Assembly: GCF_034344865.1 (NCBI RefSeq) | Contig: NZ_CP133774.1 | Location: 6,014,001-6,078,000 of the forward strand | Direction: 5' to 3' | Length of the DNA: 64,000 nt | DNA from: Pseudomonas sp. 10S4 | GTDB taxonomy: Bacteria; Pseudomonadota; Gammaproteobacteria; Pseudomonadales; Pseudomonadaceae | Position numbers and translations under genes: made by a program | The notes under the pieces: model-generated | Seen by the model: only the letters and a program-made list of their open reading frames with translations | Told to the model about the DNA's origin: nothing | Database searches by the model: none | In this document: piece after piece, positions 29,421-37,810 of the stretch | Layout of the letters: every line of letters begins with the position of its first letter | Numbering within the stretch: position 1 is the first letter of the stretch

Positions 29421-30326
29421 ATGATTATCGACACCCATCTGCACCCCACCAACCTGGTCGACGAGGCCTGGCGCCATACCGGCGAACCGTTCACTGGCGA
29501 GCGCATGCTCAAGCTGATGGACGGCCCGTACATGATCAACGGCAAGCCTCGGCGTATCGACATGGGCTTCATCCAGCCACCACCGGGCAACACCGGTTAC
29601 CGCGACGGCAACCGCCGGGGCCGTGAAGGCGTGCGCGACTACATGTCCTACATCGCCGAGCTGTGCATGAAGTACCCGGACCGCTTCATCGGCAACTTCA
29701 ACTTCAACCCGCGCTGGGGCCCGGAAAACGGTGCGGCGGAGCTGGAATTCCACATCAAGGAATACGGCTTCAAGATGCTCAAGCTGCACGCCAACATGCA
29801 TGGCTACCGCCCGGACCGCGCACTCGACTGGTTGCGCCCGGCGATGAAGGTCTGCGCCAAGTACAACATCGTGGTGTTGATCCATACCGGCGACGGCCCG
29901 TACACCATTCCGACGATGTTCTACCCGATCATCCGCGAGTTCCCGATGGTCAATTTCGTCATCGGTCACTTCGGCATCCAGACCGGCGGCAACTACTCGT
30001 TCGAAGCGTTCTGGATGGCCATGGATACGCCGAACGTCTACTGCGAATCCGGCTGGTGCTTCCAGTCGCGGATCGTCGAATTCGCCAAGGATTTACCGCG
30101 CAACAAGATCGTGTTCGGCACGGATTCGCCGCCGAACGAACCGGGGATGTGGTTGCGCGAACTTGAGGTGCTGTGTTCTCCGGCGCCACAGGGCTTGGGG
30201 ATTGATGAAGATCACCTTGAGGACTACCTGGGCAACAACATCGCCCGGTTGTGCGGCATCGAACCGACACCACCACCCAAGGACCTGATCGAGGCGGACA
30301 TTCGCCTGACCACCACGTACCTCTAG
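29421..30326 (+). CDS. Amidohydrolase-2 family enzyme (ACMSD/isoorotate-decarboxylase type)
   Basis: 301 aa. Complete metal site: DTHLHP (HxH) at residues 4-9, VLIHTGDGPY, VIGHFGIQTGG, and Asp in FGTDSPPNEPG. The family includes non-oxidative decarboxylases and hydrolases of small aromatic acids. With its paralogue and the UbiD-UbiX pair it probably works on a (hetero)aromatic carboxylate. A REPIN separates it from ubiD. Confidence 0.85.
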   Translation: MIIDTHLHPTNLVDEAWRHTGEPFTGERMLKLMDGPYMINGKPRRIDMGFIQPPPGNTGYRDGNRRGREGVRDYMSYIAELCMKYPDRFIGNFNFNPRWGPENGAAELEFHIKEYGFKMLKLHANMHGYRPDRALDWLRPAMKVCAKYNIVVLIHTGDGPYTIPTMFYPIIREFPMVNFVIGHFGIQTGGNYSFEAFWMAMDTPNVYCESGWCFQSRIVEFAKDLPRNKIVFGTDSPPNEPGMWLRELEVLCSPAPQGLGIDEDHLEDYLGNNIARLCGIEPTPPPKDLIEADIRLTTTYL

Positions 30327-30342
30327 GCCTGGGCGCAATCCC

Positions 30343-30434
30343 ATGTGGGAGCGAGCTTGCTCGCGATGAGGCCGTCACATTTAACATCTTGGTCGGCTGA
30401 CACACCGCTTTCGCGAGCAAGCCCGCTCCCACAG
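30343..30434. repeat. REPIN, mixed arms (GAGCGAGC and GAGCGGGC)
   Basis: Left arm TGTGGGAGCGAGCTTGCTCG, right arm CGAGCAAGCCCGCTCCCACA, so the two halves come from different subtypes. Confidence 0.9.
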
Positions 30435-30492
30435 GGAATCTCGTCTGTCCTCCCCCTGAGTGAACAGCACCGCTTTTTTACGAGGTGAAACC

Positions 30493-31878
30493 ATGACCCT
30501 CTCGACGCTCGGCGATACCCAGGATTTCCACGATTTCATCGATGCCTATCGCCGGCAGTACCCGGACGATGTGCTGACCGTTCAGCAACAACTCTCTGCC
30601 GATCAGGACGTCACCGCCCTGGTCGATGCCCTAGCCAGCCAAGGTCGCGACCCGCTGCTGATCTGCGAAAAGGTTGGCCATCTCGGCGTGCCAGTAGCCA
30701 CCAACCTGTTCGCCTCCCGAACCCGCATCGCCCGGATCTTCGGCGTAACCCCGGCGCAACTGCACGAGACCTTCCAGGCCCGCGCCAACAATCCGATTCC
30801 GCCGCGCTACGTCGACACCGGCCCAGTGCTGGACGAAATCTTCGAAGGCGAAGCCGTGGACCTCGCGTTGCTGCCAATGCTCAAGCATTTCGACAGTGAT
30901 CGCGGGCCCTACATCACCAACGCCATCATCATTGCCGAAGACCCGATTACCGGCATCGCCAACATGAGCTATCACCGCTCGATGCGCCACGCTCGCCAGA
31001 CCCTCGCCACCAGCCTGCATTCGCGCGGTCACCTGTGGCGGATGCTGCAAACCGCTCGCGAGCGTGGTGAAGAATTGCGCGTGGCCATGGTGGTCGGCGC
31101 GCATCCGTTATTCATGCTCGCCGCCGCAGCACGCTTGCCCTACGGCAGTGACGAACGTGCCGTGGCCGGTGGCCTGTTCGGCGCACCACTGGAACTGGTC
31201 AAGACCCCGCGCTACGGCATCGGTGTGCCGGCTTATGCCGAGTTTGTACTGGAAGGCGCCATCGACCCGGCGGCGTATGCCGAAGAAGGTCCGTTCGGCG
31301 AGTTCAGTGGTTATTCCTCGGACCGCTCGACCAACAACGTGCTGCGGGTCGATACCCTGATGCGGCGCAAGGATGCCTGGTTGGTCGACGTGGTCGGCGG
31401 GCGTTACGCCGAACACCTGACCCTGGCGCGGCTGCCACGGGAAGCGGAGATGAGCGAGAAACTCAAGGCACGTTTCCCGGCCGTCACCGCCGTGCACTAC
31501 CCGAATTCCGGCACGCACTTTCATTGCTACGTGGCACTGGATCAAAGCCGCGACGGTGAAGCGCGGCAGATCATGCTCGCCCTGCTCGGCTGGGACCCGT
31601 ACCTGAAAACCGTGATCGCGGTGGACAGCGACATCGACATCACCGATGACAGCCAAGTGCTCTGGGCATTGGCCACGCATTTTCAGCCACATCAGGACAT
31701 CTTCGTCATCGACGGCTTGCCCGGCAGTCCGCTCGATCCGTCGTCCTCGGTCAACGGCACTACTTCGCGCATGGGGCTCGATGCAACGCGCGGTTCGGGG
31801 TTTGACGGAATCAAGGCGCAACTGGATCAGGACGTGGTCGAGCGCGCGCGCAATCTGCTCAAAGGCTATCAATCATGA
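30493..31878 (+). CDS. UbiD-family prenylated-FMN decarboxylase
   Basis: 461 aa from ATG 30493 (CGAGGTGAAACC ribosome region). UbiD-family features include GPYITNAIIIAEDPITG, MSYHRSMRHA and the GPFGEFSGYSSDRSTN segment with the catalytic Glu region. It needs prenyl-FMN made by UbiX, coded right after it with a 4-nt ATGA overlap. Its place away from ubiquinone genes suggests catabolic decarboxylation rather than UbiD proper. Confidence 0.9.
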   Translation: MTLSTLGDTQDFHDFIDAYRRQYPDDVLTVQQQLSADQDVTALVDALASQGRDPLLICEKVGHLGVPVATNLFASRTRIARIFGVTPAQLHETFQARANNPIPPRYVDTGPVLDEIFEGEAVDLALLPMLKHFDSDRGPYITNAIIIAEDPITGIANMSYHRSMRHARQTLATSLHSRGHLWRMLQTARERGEELRVAMVVGAHPLFMLAAAARLPYGSDERAVAGGLFGAPLELVKTPRYGIGVPAYAEFVLEGAIDPAAYAEEGPFGEFSGYSSDRSTNNVLRVDTLMRRKDAWLVDVVGGRYAEHLTLARLPREAEMSEKLKARFPAVTAVHYPNSGTHFHCYVALDQSRDGEARQIMLALLGWDPYLKTVIAVDSDIDITDDSQVLWALATHFQPHQDIFVIDGLPGSPLDPSSSVNGTTSRMGLDATRGSGFDGIKAQLDQDVVERARNLLKGYQS

Positions 31879-32504
31879 GCCGCCAGCGGATGGTGGTCGG
31901 GATCAGCGGCGCATCGGGGTTTATCTACGGCGTGCGTTTGCTGGAGCTGCTCGCCGAGCTGAACATCGAAACCCACCTGATCATCAGCCGTGCCGCGCTA
32001 CTGACCATGGCCCATGAAACCGACTACAAACTGGCGGACGTGACCGCGCTGGCCAGCCACTACCACCGCGCCGACGATGTGGCGGCCGGGATCGCCAGCG
32101 GTTCGTTCCGTTGCCTGGGCATGGTGGTCGCACCTTGCTCCATGCGCACTCTGGCGGAGATCGCCACCGGCACTTCTTCAGGGCTGATCGGCCGCGCCGC
32201 TGACGTCACGTTGAAAGAACGCCGCACGCTGGTGTTGATGGCCAGGGAAACCCCGCTGACCCTCGCCCACCTGCGCAACATGACCGCCGTCACCGAAATG
32301 GGCGGGATCATCGCCCCGCCGGTGCCAGCCTTCTACGCCCGCCCGCACAACCTTTCGCAAATGGTCGATCACAGCCTCGGCCGTGTCCTCGACCTGTTCG
32401 ATCTCGACGCCGGCACCGCGCTGCGTTGGGGTGAACCCACAGAACCCTGTGGGAGCGGGCTTGCTCGCGAAGGCGGTGTGTCATTCACCGGTAATCGCGA
32501 CTGA
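31875..32504 (+). CDS. ubiX: UbiX-family flavin prenyltransferase, REP-derived C-terminus
   Basis: 209 aa. Makes the prenyl-FMN cofactor for UbiD. Motifs: GISGASGFIYGVRLLELL (FMN loop), VVAPCSMRTLAEIATGTS and the C-terminal YARPHNLSQMVDHSLGRVLD. The last 18 codons (from 32448) lie inside a REP, giving the tail CGSGLAREGGVSFTG, so the natural stop has been overrun or replaced. Overlaps ubiD by 4 nt. Confidence 0.9.
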   Translation: MSRQRMVVGISGASGFIYGVRLLELLAELNIETHLIISRAALLTMAHETDYKLADVTALASHYHRADDVAAGIASGSFRCLGMVVAPCSMRTLAEIATGTSSGLIGRAADVTLKERRTLVLMARETPLTLAHLRNMTAVTEMGGIIAPPVPAFYARPHNLSQMVDHSLGRVLDLFDLDAGTALRWGEPTEPCGSGLAREGGVSFTGNRD

Positions 32505-32537
32505 TCCACCGCTTTCGCGAGCAAGCCCGCTCCCACC
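32448..32537. repeat. REPIN, GTGGGAGCGGGC type, overlapping the ubiX-like 3' end
   Basis: Inverted TGTGGGAGCGGGCTTGCTCG arms; the left one and part of the loop encode the last 18 residues of the flavin prenyltransferase. Confidence 0.9.
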
Positions 32538-32596
32538 CAAAGCAGCAACACTCCAATTCAATGTGCACCGGTCAATTCGTCATCAAGGAGCATTAC

Positions 32597-33637
32597 ATGA
32601 ACAGTCCATTCAACGCCCCAACCCCGAACCGAAAAATCCCGGTGACCATCCTCACGGGTTTCCTCGGCGCGGGTAAAACCACCCTGCTCAACTACATCCT
32701 CAAGGAAAACCACGGCCGAAAAATTGCCGTGATCGAAAACGAATTCGGCGAAGTCGGCATCGATGGCGACCTGGTGCTCAGCTCCGAAACCGAAGAAATC
32801 TACGAGATGGTTAACGGTTGCGTGTGCTGCACTGCCGAGGTTCGCGAGGACCTGGTGCGCATCGTCCGCGAACTGGTGGCGCGTCCGGTGCGGCTCGATC
32901 ACATCCTGATCGAAACCAGCGGCTTGGCCGATCCGTACCCGGTGGCGCAGAGCTTTTTCATCAACGACCCGATTGCCGAGGAAGTGGAACTCGACGCCAT
33001 CGTGACCATGGTCGACGCCAAGCACATCGCCCAGCACCTGGAGGATTTGCAACTCGACGGCGTCGACAACCAGGCGGTGGATCAGATTGTTTGCGCCGAC
33101 CGGATCGTGATCAACAAGGTCGATCTGGTCAGCGCCGAAGACGTGGAAGCGTTGCGGGGCAAGATTCGCGGATTGAACGCCACGGCGGAACTGGTGACGT
33201 CCAGTTATGCCGAGATCGACCTGACGAAAATCCTTGGCATCGGCGCGTTCGAATCGACTCAGAAACTGATGGAGATCGGATCGGAGCATGACCATCACGC
33301 TGAAGAACATCATCACGATGAACCGGACCATGAGCACGATCCGAGCGTGTCCTCGGTTGGGATCGCCGTGGACGGCGCGGTGAATCTGGGCGCGTTCCAT
33401 CGCTGGATCACCAAGCTGCGCAGCGAGCAGGCCGACAACCTTTACCGCATGAAAGGCGTGCTGTCGGTGGCGGATCGGGACCAACGCTACGTACTTCAAG
33501 GTGTGCACAGCCTGGTCGAGTTTCGCGCCTCGACCTCGTGGGGCACGGAGCCGCGCTCCAGCAAGATTGTGTTCATCGGCCGCGACCTGGACCGCGCGGC
33601 GCTGAACCAGGGCTTTGCCGCCTGCCTGGCAGGCTGA
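32597..33637 (+). CDS. CobW/G3E-family GTPase (metallochaperone)
   Basis: 346 aa from ATG 32597 (CAAGGAG ribosome site). P-loop GFLGAGKTT, then IENEFGEVGIDGDL, the CxCC metal motif in NGCVCC, and a His/Asp-rich loop EHDHHAEEHHHDEPDHEHD. G3E GTPases of this type deliver Zn or other metals. In this operon it could load the amidohydrolases. ubiX and the NCS2 permease flank it. Confidence 0.9.
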   Translation: MNSPFNAPTPNRKIPVTILTGFLGAGKTTLLNYILKENHGRKIAVIENEFGEVGIDGDLVLSSETEEIYEMVNGCVCCTAEVREDLVRIVRELVARPVRLDHILIETSGLADPYPVAQSFFINDPIAEEVELDAIVTMVDAKHIAQHLEDLQLDGVDNQAVDQIVCADRIVINKVDLVSAEDVEALRGKIRGLNATAELVTSSYAEIDLTKILGIGAFESTQKLMEIGSEHDHHAEEHHHDEPDHEHDPSVSSVGIAVDGAVNLGAFHRWITKLRSEQADNLYRMKGVLSVADRDQRYVLQGVHSLVEFRASTSWGTEPRSSKIVFIGRDLDRAALNQGFAACLAG

Positions 33638-33718
33638 ACACAGCATCGGAGCCGGTGGATGGCGGTTCCGGGCATATAGAACGAATAGCTGATGCCAGAC
33701 AGTCAATTGTGCACTGAA

Positions 33719-33827
33719 CCTGTGGCGAGGGAGCTTGCTCCCGCTGGGCCTCGAAGAGGCCCCCTTATCCCTCAAGAAGGGGGACTGCTGCGCAGTCCAG
33801 CGGGAGCAAGCTCCCTCGCCACAGGAA
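33719..33827. repeat. REPIN-like, GTGGCGAGGGAGC type
   Basis: Inverted TGTGGCGAGGGAGCTTGCTC arms around a loop with a smaller central hairpin; fills most of the gap between the GTPase and permease genes. Confidence 0.88.
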
Positions 33828-33911
33828 CTCATCGCCCGCTCTTTCTTAACTGGTTGGCATCAGAACGAATACCCCTCTCTACCGAATAAAAACAGCAAGA
33901 GGTGTTTCCCC

Positions 33912-35264
33912 ATGTCGTCAGCCACTACCGTCTCCACCGTGCACCCGGTCGACCAGATTTTGCCAGTCCGGCAAATGCTCACCCTCGGCCTGCAACACAT
34001 GGCCGTCTCGTACATCGGCGCTATCGCCGTGCCGTTGATTGTCGCCAGCGCCTTGAAAATGTCCCAGGCCGATACGGTGGTGCTGATCAGCACCACGCTG
34101 TTCTGTTCCGGCATCGCCACGCTGTTGCAAACCGTCGGCTTCTGGAAATTCGGCGTGCGTTTGCCGATTCTTCAGGGCGTGGCGTTCAGCAGCGTCGGCC
34201 CGGTGATCGCCATCGGCACCAACCCCCAAGTGGGGTTCGCCGGGGTCTGCGGGGCGGTGATCGGCGCGGGGATTTTTACCATGCTCGCCGCGCCATTCGT
34301 GGGTCGATTACGCCGGTTTTTCCCACCGGTGGTGACCGGTTGCATCGTCACCGTGATCGGTTTGCAGCTATTCCCGATTGCTTATGAGTGGGTCGGCGGC
34401 GGCCGCAACGCCAGCAACTTCGGCGCCCCGGCTTACCTCGCCGTCGCCGCCGTGGTGTTGGCAACCATTCTGCTGGTCAACCGTTATGGCAGCCCGATGA
34501 TGCGCAACATGGCGGTGCTCTTTGGCATGTTGGTCGGCGCGGGGCTGGCTTACGCGCTGGGCATGGGCAGTTTTCAAAGTGTGCAGGAATCGCCCTGGTT
34601 CACTGTGCCCTACCCGTTCTACTTCGGTTTACCGACGTTTAGCGTGATTCCGATCGCCACCATGATCGTGGTGATGATCGTGCAGATGGTCGAGTCCATG
34701 GGGTTGTTCGTGGCCATCGGCGACATCGTCGACAAACCGGTGGAAGAGAAACAAGTGATCAACGGCCTGCGCGCCAATGGTCTGGCCAGCACCATTGCGG
34801 GGATGTTCGCGGCGTTTCCGTTCATTGCCTTCATGGAAAACGTCGGGCTGGTGATTTTGACCGGCGTGCGCAGTCGCTGGGTGGTGGCGATCAGCGGTTT
34901 GCTGATGTGCACGGTGGCACTGGTGCCGAAGGCCGGGGCAATCATTGCCTCGATGCCCATGGCTGCGCTGGGTGGCGCCGGGATTGCGATGTTCGGTGTG
35001 GTCGCGGCGGCTGGGATTCAGACCCTGGCCAAGGTCGATTACGAGCGCAATCGCTACAACGTGTTGATCGTCGGTTTCACCATCGCCGCCGCCCTGGTGC
35101 CGGTGCTCGCGCCGACCCTGTTCAAGCAAATGCCCGAGTGGTGCCAGCCGTTCCTGCACAGCAGCGTGGTGATCGCCTGCCTGGTGTCGGTGTTGCTCAA
35201 CGCCACGCTCAACGGCGTCAGCGTTCCTGATGCACCCGCTAAATCTGCCTCCCACATCCTCTGA
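33912..35264 (+). CDS. NCS2-family nucleobase:cation symporter
   Basis: 450 aa from ATG 33912. Family stretches: TLGLQHMAVSYIGAIAVPLI near the N-terminus, LPILQGVAFSSVGPVIAIG, and the conserved MVESMGLFVAIGDIVDKPV and AFPFIAFMENVGLVILTGVRS. About 12-14 hydrophobic segments, inner membrane. It imports purines, uracil or similar heterocycles. It ends 12 nt before the TrzA-like amidohydrolase. A longer frame to 33735 crosses the REP and is rejected. Confidence 0.92.
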   Translation: MSSATTVSTVHPVDQILPVRQMLTLGLQHMAVSYIGAIAVPLIVASALKMSQADTVVLISTTLFCSGIATLLQTVGFWKFGVRLPILQGVAFSSVGPVIAIGTNPQVGFAGVCGAVIGAGIFTMLAAPFVGRLRRFFPPVVTGCIVTVIGLQLFPIAYEWVGGGRNASNFGAPAYLAVAAVVLATILLVNRYGSPMMRNMAVLFGMLVGAGLAYALGMGSFQSVQESPWFTVPYPFYFGLPTFSVIPIATMIVVMIVQMVESMGLFVAIGDIVDKPVEEKQVINGLRANGLASTIAGMFAAFPFIAFMENVGLVILTGVRSRWVVAISGLLMCTVALVPKAGAIIASMPMAALGGAGIAMFGVVAAAGIQTLAKVDYERNRYNVLIVGFTIAAALVPVLAPTLFKQMPEWCQPFLHSSVVIACLVSVLLNATLNGVSVPDAPAKSASHIL

Positions 35265-35276
35265 CCGGAGCCGACC

Positions 35277-36668
35277 ATGACTCAACTGCAAAATATCCTG
35301 ATCAAGAATCCCGTGGCGGTGATGACTGGCCTGCGCGGCCCGCGTGCCCGGGCCGGCAATGTCGACATCCGCATCGTCAATGGCCGCATCGCCGAAATGG
35401 CGGCTGGATTGGTGGCGCAACCCGGTGAACGAGTGATCGATGCGCGCAACGCTGTGGTCTATCCGGGCTGGATCAACACCCACCATCACCTGTTCCAGAA
35501 CCTGCTCAAAGCCGTGCCCGAAGGGTTGAATCAAGACCTGCAAGGCTGGCTCGCCAGCGTGCCCTACCCGCGCCTCAACCGGTTTACCCCGCAACTGACA
35601 AGGATCGCTGCACGACTGGGAATGGCGGAACTGCTGCTGTCCGGCGTGACCACTTGCGCCGATCACCACTACCTCTATCACGCCCATGGCAGCACCGAGA
35701 GCGGCGATACGCTGTTCGACACCGCTGATGAATTCGGCCTGCGTTTCGTGCTGTGCCGGGGCGGCGCGCTGGGGTCGGCCAGCGCCCATCCGGGGTTCTC
35801 GAAAACCGCACTGCAACCGGAGACGCTGGACCAGATGGTCGGGGACATCGAGCGGCTCAAATCCCGCTATCACCAAGACACGCCAGACGCGATGCGCCGG
35901 GTCGTGGTCGCCCCGACCACCCCAACCTTCTCCCTGCCTCCGACCTTGCTCCGCGAACTGGCCCACACCGCCCGTGGGCTCAACTTGCGCTTGCACACTC
36001 ACCTGTCGGAGACGCAGAACTACGTCAACTTCTGCCGCGAGAAATACAACTGCCTGCCGGTGGAATTCGTCGCCGAACACGAATGGCTCGGCCCCGACGT
36101 CTGGTTCGCCCACGCCGTGCATCTGCAACCCGGCGAAATCCGCATGCTCGCGCAAACCGGCACCGGCATTTCCCATTGCCCTGTGAGCAATGCACGCCTG
36201 GGCAGCGGCGTCGCGCCAGTGCCGCAAATGGTCGAGGCCGGGGTGCCGATTTCACTGGGGGTCGACGGTGTAGCGTCCAATGAATCCGGGAGCATGGTCG
36301 GCGAAGCGCACACGGCATGGTTGATTCACCGAGCAGAGCAAGGAGCGTCGGCGACCACCGCTGAAGAGGTGATCCACTGGGGCACGTCGGGTGGCGCGCA
36401 AGTGTTGGGGCTAGGCGCGGTCGGGACGTTGGAAGTCGGGCAAGCGGCGGATCTGGTGATCTATGGCCTGGACCATCCACGGTTCTTTGGCTTCCACGAT
36501 ATTGCCGTGGCGCCCGTGGTCGCGGGCGAACCGATTGCCGTGAAATACAGCCTCGTCGGTGGTCGCGTGGTGGTGGATGACGGCGTGATACCGGGGTTGG
36601 ACTCGCAGCAAATGCGTGCTGACGCGTGGGATGGGGTGCGGCAGTTGATGACGCAGGATGTCGACTGA
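35277..36668 (+). CDS. TrzA/8-oxoguanine-deaminase-like amidohydrolase
   Basis: 463 aa, metal-dependent amidohydrolase of the guanine deaminase/atrazine chlorohydrolase type. HxH in PGWINTHHHLFQNLLKA, later HTHLSET with HLQPGE, and GVDGVASNES. Deaminates or hydrolyses an amine on a heterocycle; substrates of relatives include 8-oxoguanine and triazines. Coupled to an NCS2 importer, it most likely handles an imported purine-like or pyrimidine-like compound. Confidence 0.85.
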   Translation: MTQLQNILIKNPVAVMTGLRGPRARAGNVDIRIVNGRIAEMAAGLVAQPGERVIDARNAVVYPGWINTHHHLFQNLLKAVPEGLNQDLQGWLASVPYPRLNRFTPQLTRIAARLGMAELLLSGVTTCADHHYLYHAHGSTESGDTLFDTADEFGLRFVLCRGGALGSASAHPGFSKTALQPETLDQMVGDIERLKSRYHQDTPDAMRRVVVAPTTPTFSLPPTLLRELAHTARGLNLRLHTHLSETQNYVNFCREKYNCLPVEFVAEHEWLGPDVWFAHAVHLQPGEIRMLAQTGTGISHCPVSNARLGSGVAPVPQMVEAGVPISLGVDGVASNESGSMVGEAHTAWLIHRAEQGASATTAEEVIHWGTSGGAQVLGLGAVGTLEVGQAADLVIYGLDHPRFFGFHDIAVAPVVAGEPIAVKYSLVGGRVVVDDGVIPGLDSQQMRADAWDGVRQLMTQDVD

Positions 36669-36690
36669 CCGCCCAAAAACACAAAACCCT

Positions 36691-36779
36691 GTGGGAGCGA
36701 GCCTGCTCGCGATGGCGGAGTAACAGTCAACAAAGATGTTGGATGTGCTGACCTCATCGCGAGCAAGCTCGCTCCCACA
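36691..36779. repeat. REPIN, GTGGGAGCGAGC type
   Basis: Arms GTGGGAGCGAGCCTGCTCGC and the inverted match, with the loop CAGTCAACAAAGATGTTGG. Just after the amidohydrolase gene. Confidence 0.9.
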
Positions 36780-36825
36780 GGGATGGGTGTTCAGCACAGA
36801 TTTGCTCTCATACACAACACAAAAA

Positions 36826-36915
36826 CTGTGGGAGCGGGCTTGCTCGCGAAAGCGGTGTATCAGCCAACAGCGATGTTGAATGTACTGACCTCATCGCGAG
36901 CAAGCCCGCTCCCAC
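36826..36915. repeat. REPIN, GTGGGAGCGGGC type
   Basis: Second palindrome 47 nt after the previous one, loop CAGCCAACAGCGATGTTG, before the DUF6124-like gene on the opposite strand. Tandem REPINs of different subtype. Confidence 0.9.
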
Positions 36916-36925
36916 ATGGGGTCTA

Positions 36926-37297
36926 TTACGCCTGTTTCGATGGATCGATGTTGTCCAGCGCTCGATTCACCGCCAGTTCGCTCAGCATGATGACTTGCTG
37001 AAGCGCCAGCATGGTGTTGCGCTGCGGGCCTTCCAGCAACGCCGCAAAGTCACTCGCCATGACGCTCGCCGAGGCCAGGGATTCGCAGGCGTTGGCCAGC
37101 AAGGTCTCGGTGTCGATCTTGGGGAGGATCGTGAAAATCGTGCTGGGTTTACGCGGGGTGTCTTTGACGACAGCGGGATTGAGGTAGTGATTGAGGGCGC
37201 GCTCGGCGGCCTCTTTGAGTTTTTTTGAATCGAGGGTGGTGTACGTGAACGTGTCTTCGGTTTCGGATTCTGGTGGATTGGGTGTGGCTTTGAACAT
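36926..37297 (-). CDS. DUF6124/DUF3077-like small protein
   Basis: 123 aa from ATG 37297. Starts MFKATPNPPESETEDTFTY, then TLDSKKLKEAAERALNHYL and a C-terminal helix TLLANACESLASASVMASDF. Matches short pseudomonad proteins of this pattern, no known function. No signal peptide. Start chosen at the usual MFK. Confidence 0.65.
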   Translation of the reverse strand: MFKATPNPPESETEDTFTYTTLDSKKLKEAAERALNHYLNPAVVKDTPRKPSTIFTILPKIDTETLLANACESLASASVMASDFAALLEGPQRNTMLALQQVIMLSELAVNRALDNIDPSKQA

Positions 37298-37810
37298 TGT
37301 GGAACTCCTACTTAAGTGGAGCCACCGCGACCTGTCGCTAAACAAGTAAGGGTGGCGACTGAACGCAGGTTAGCGAACCGGTTAGCAGGCATCCGGCAGA
37401 CCCGAAGGTCTCCTGCGCTCAGCCGCCATAACGTAATTGCAGGTATAAAGCATGCAATACAGTTTGGGACGTTTTGTGCGCCTACTAGTCGGATCGCTAA
37501 ACCCGGTCACTGAATATTCAGCGACCCGGAAACAATAAAGACCAGGCACAAGGCGCACAAGCCGGCGGATTCTGGCGTAGTTGTAGGCAAAGGCGCAAGG
37601 CGCTGTAGCCTCACATCCCGCGTGTAGGAAAGATCTTTAGCCACAAAATTTTTCGATGATTGCGGCCCGAGCACTCGGGACAATCCAACCAAAAGATCAA
37701 CAGATTTCAGTCTTCGGTAGCGCTTACCGGGGCATTTATACGCCTTGCAAAAGCCACGCGAGCGCGGCTAGATCGCCCTACACCCAATGCCCCGTCGTCA
37801 GGACCTCTTT
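37298..37810. other. 513-nt non-coding gap with palindromes
   Basis: No convincing gene. Holds a small AGACC-CGAA-GGTCT hairpin near 37399 and the imperfect palindrome GGTCACTGAATATTCAGCGACC (37505-37526), whose stem recurs in altered form at 16753-16780. Both the DUF6124-like gene and the DapF-like gene start at its ends, so divergent promoters are expected here. Confidence 0.45.

Noticed and set aside
33735..33911. N-terminal extension of the NCS2 permease
   Set aside because: The extra codons come from a REPIN and lack a ribosome site; ATG 33912 gives the usual N-terminus.
34629..36227. Long reverse frame (532 codons) opposite the permease and TrzA-like gene
   Set aside because: Spans two convincing genes in antisense, with His/Arg/Gln-rich nonsense composition.
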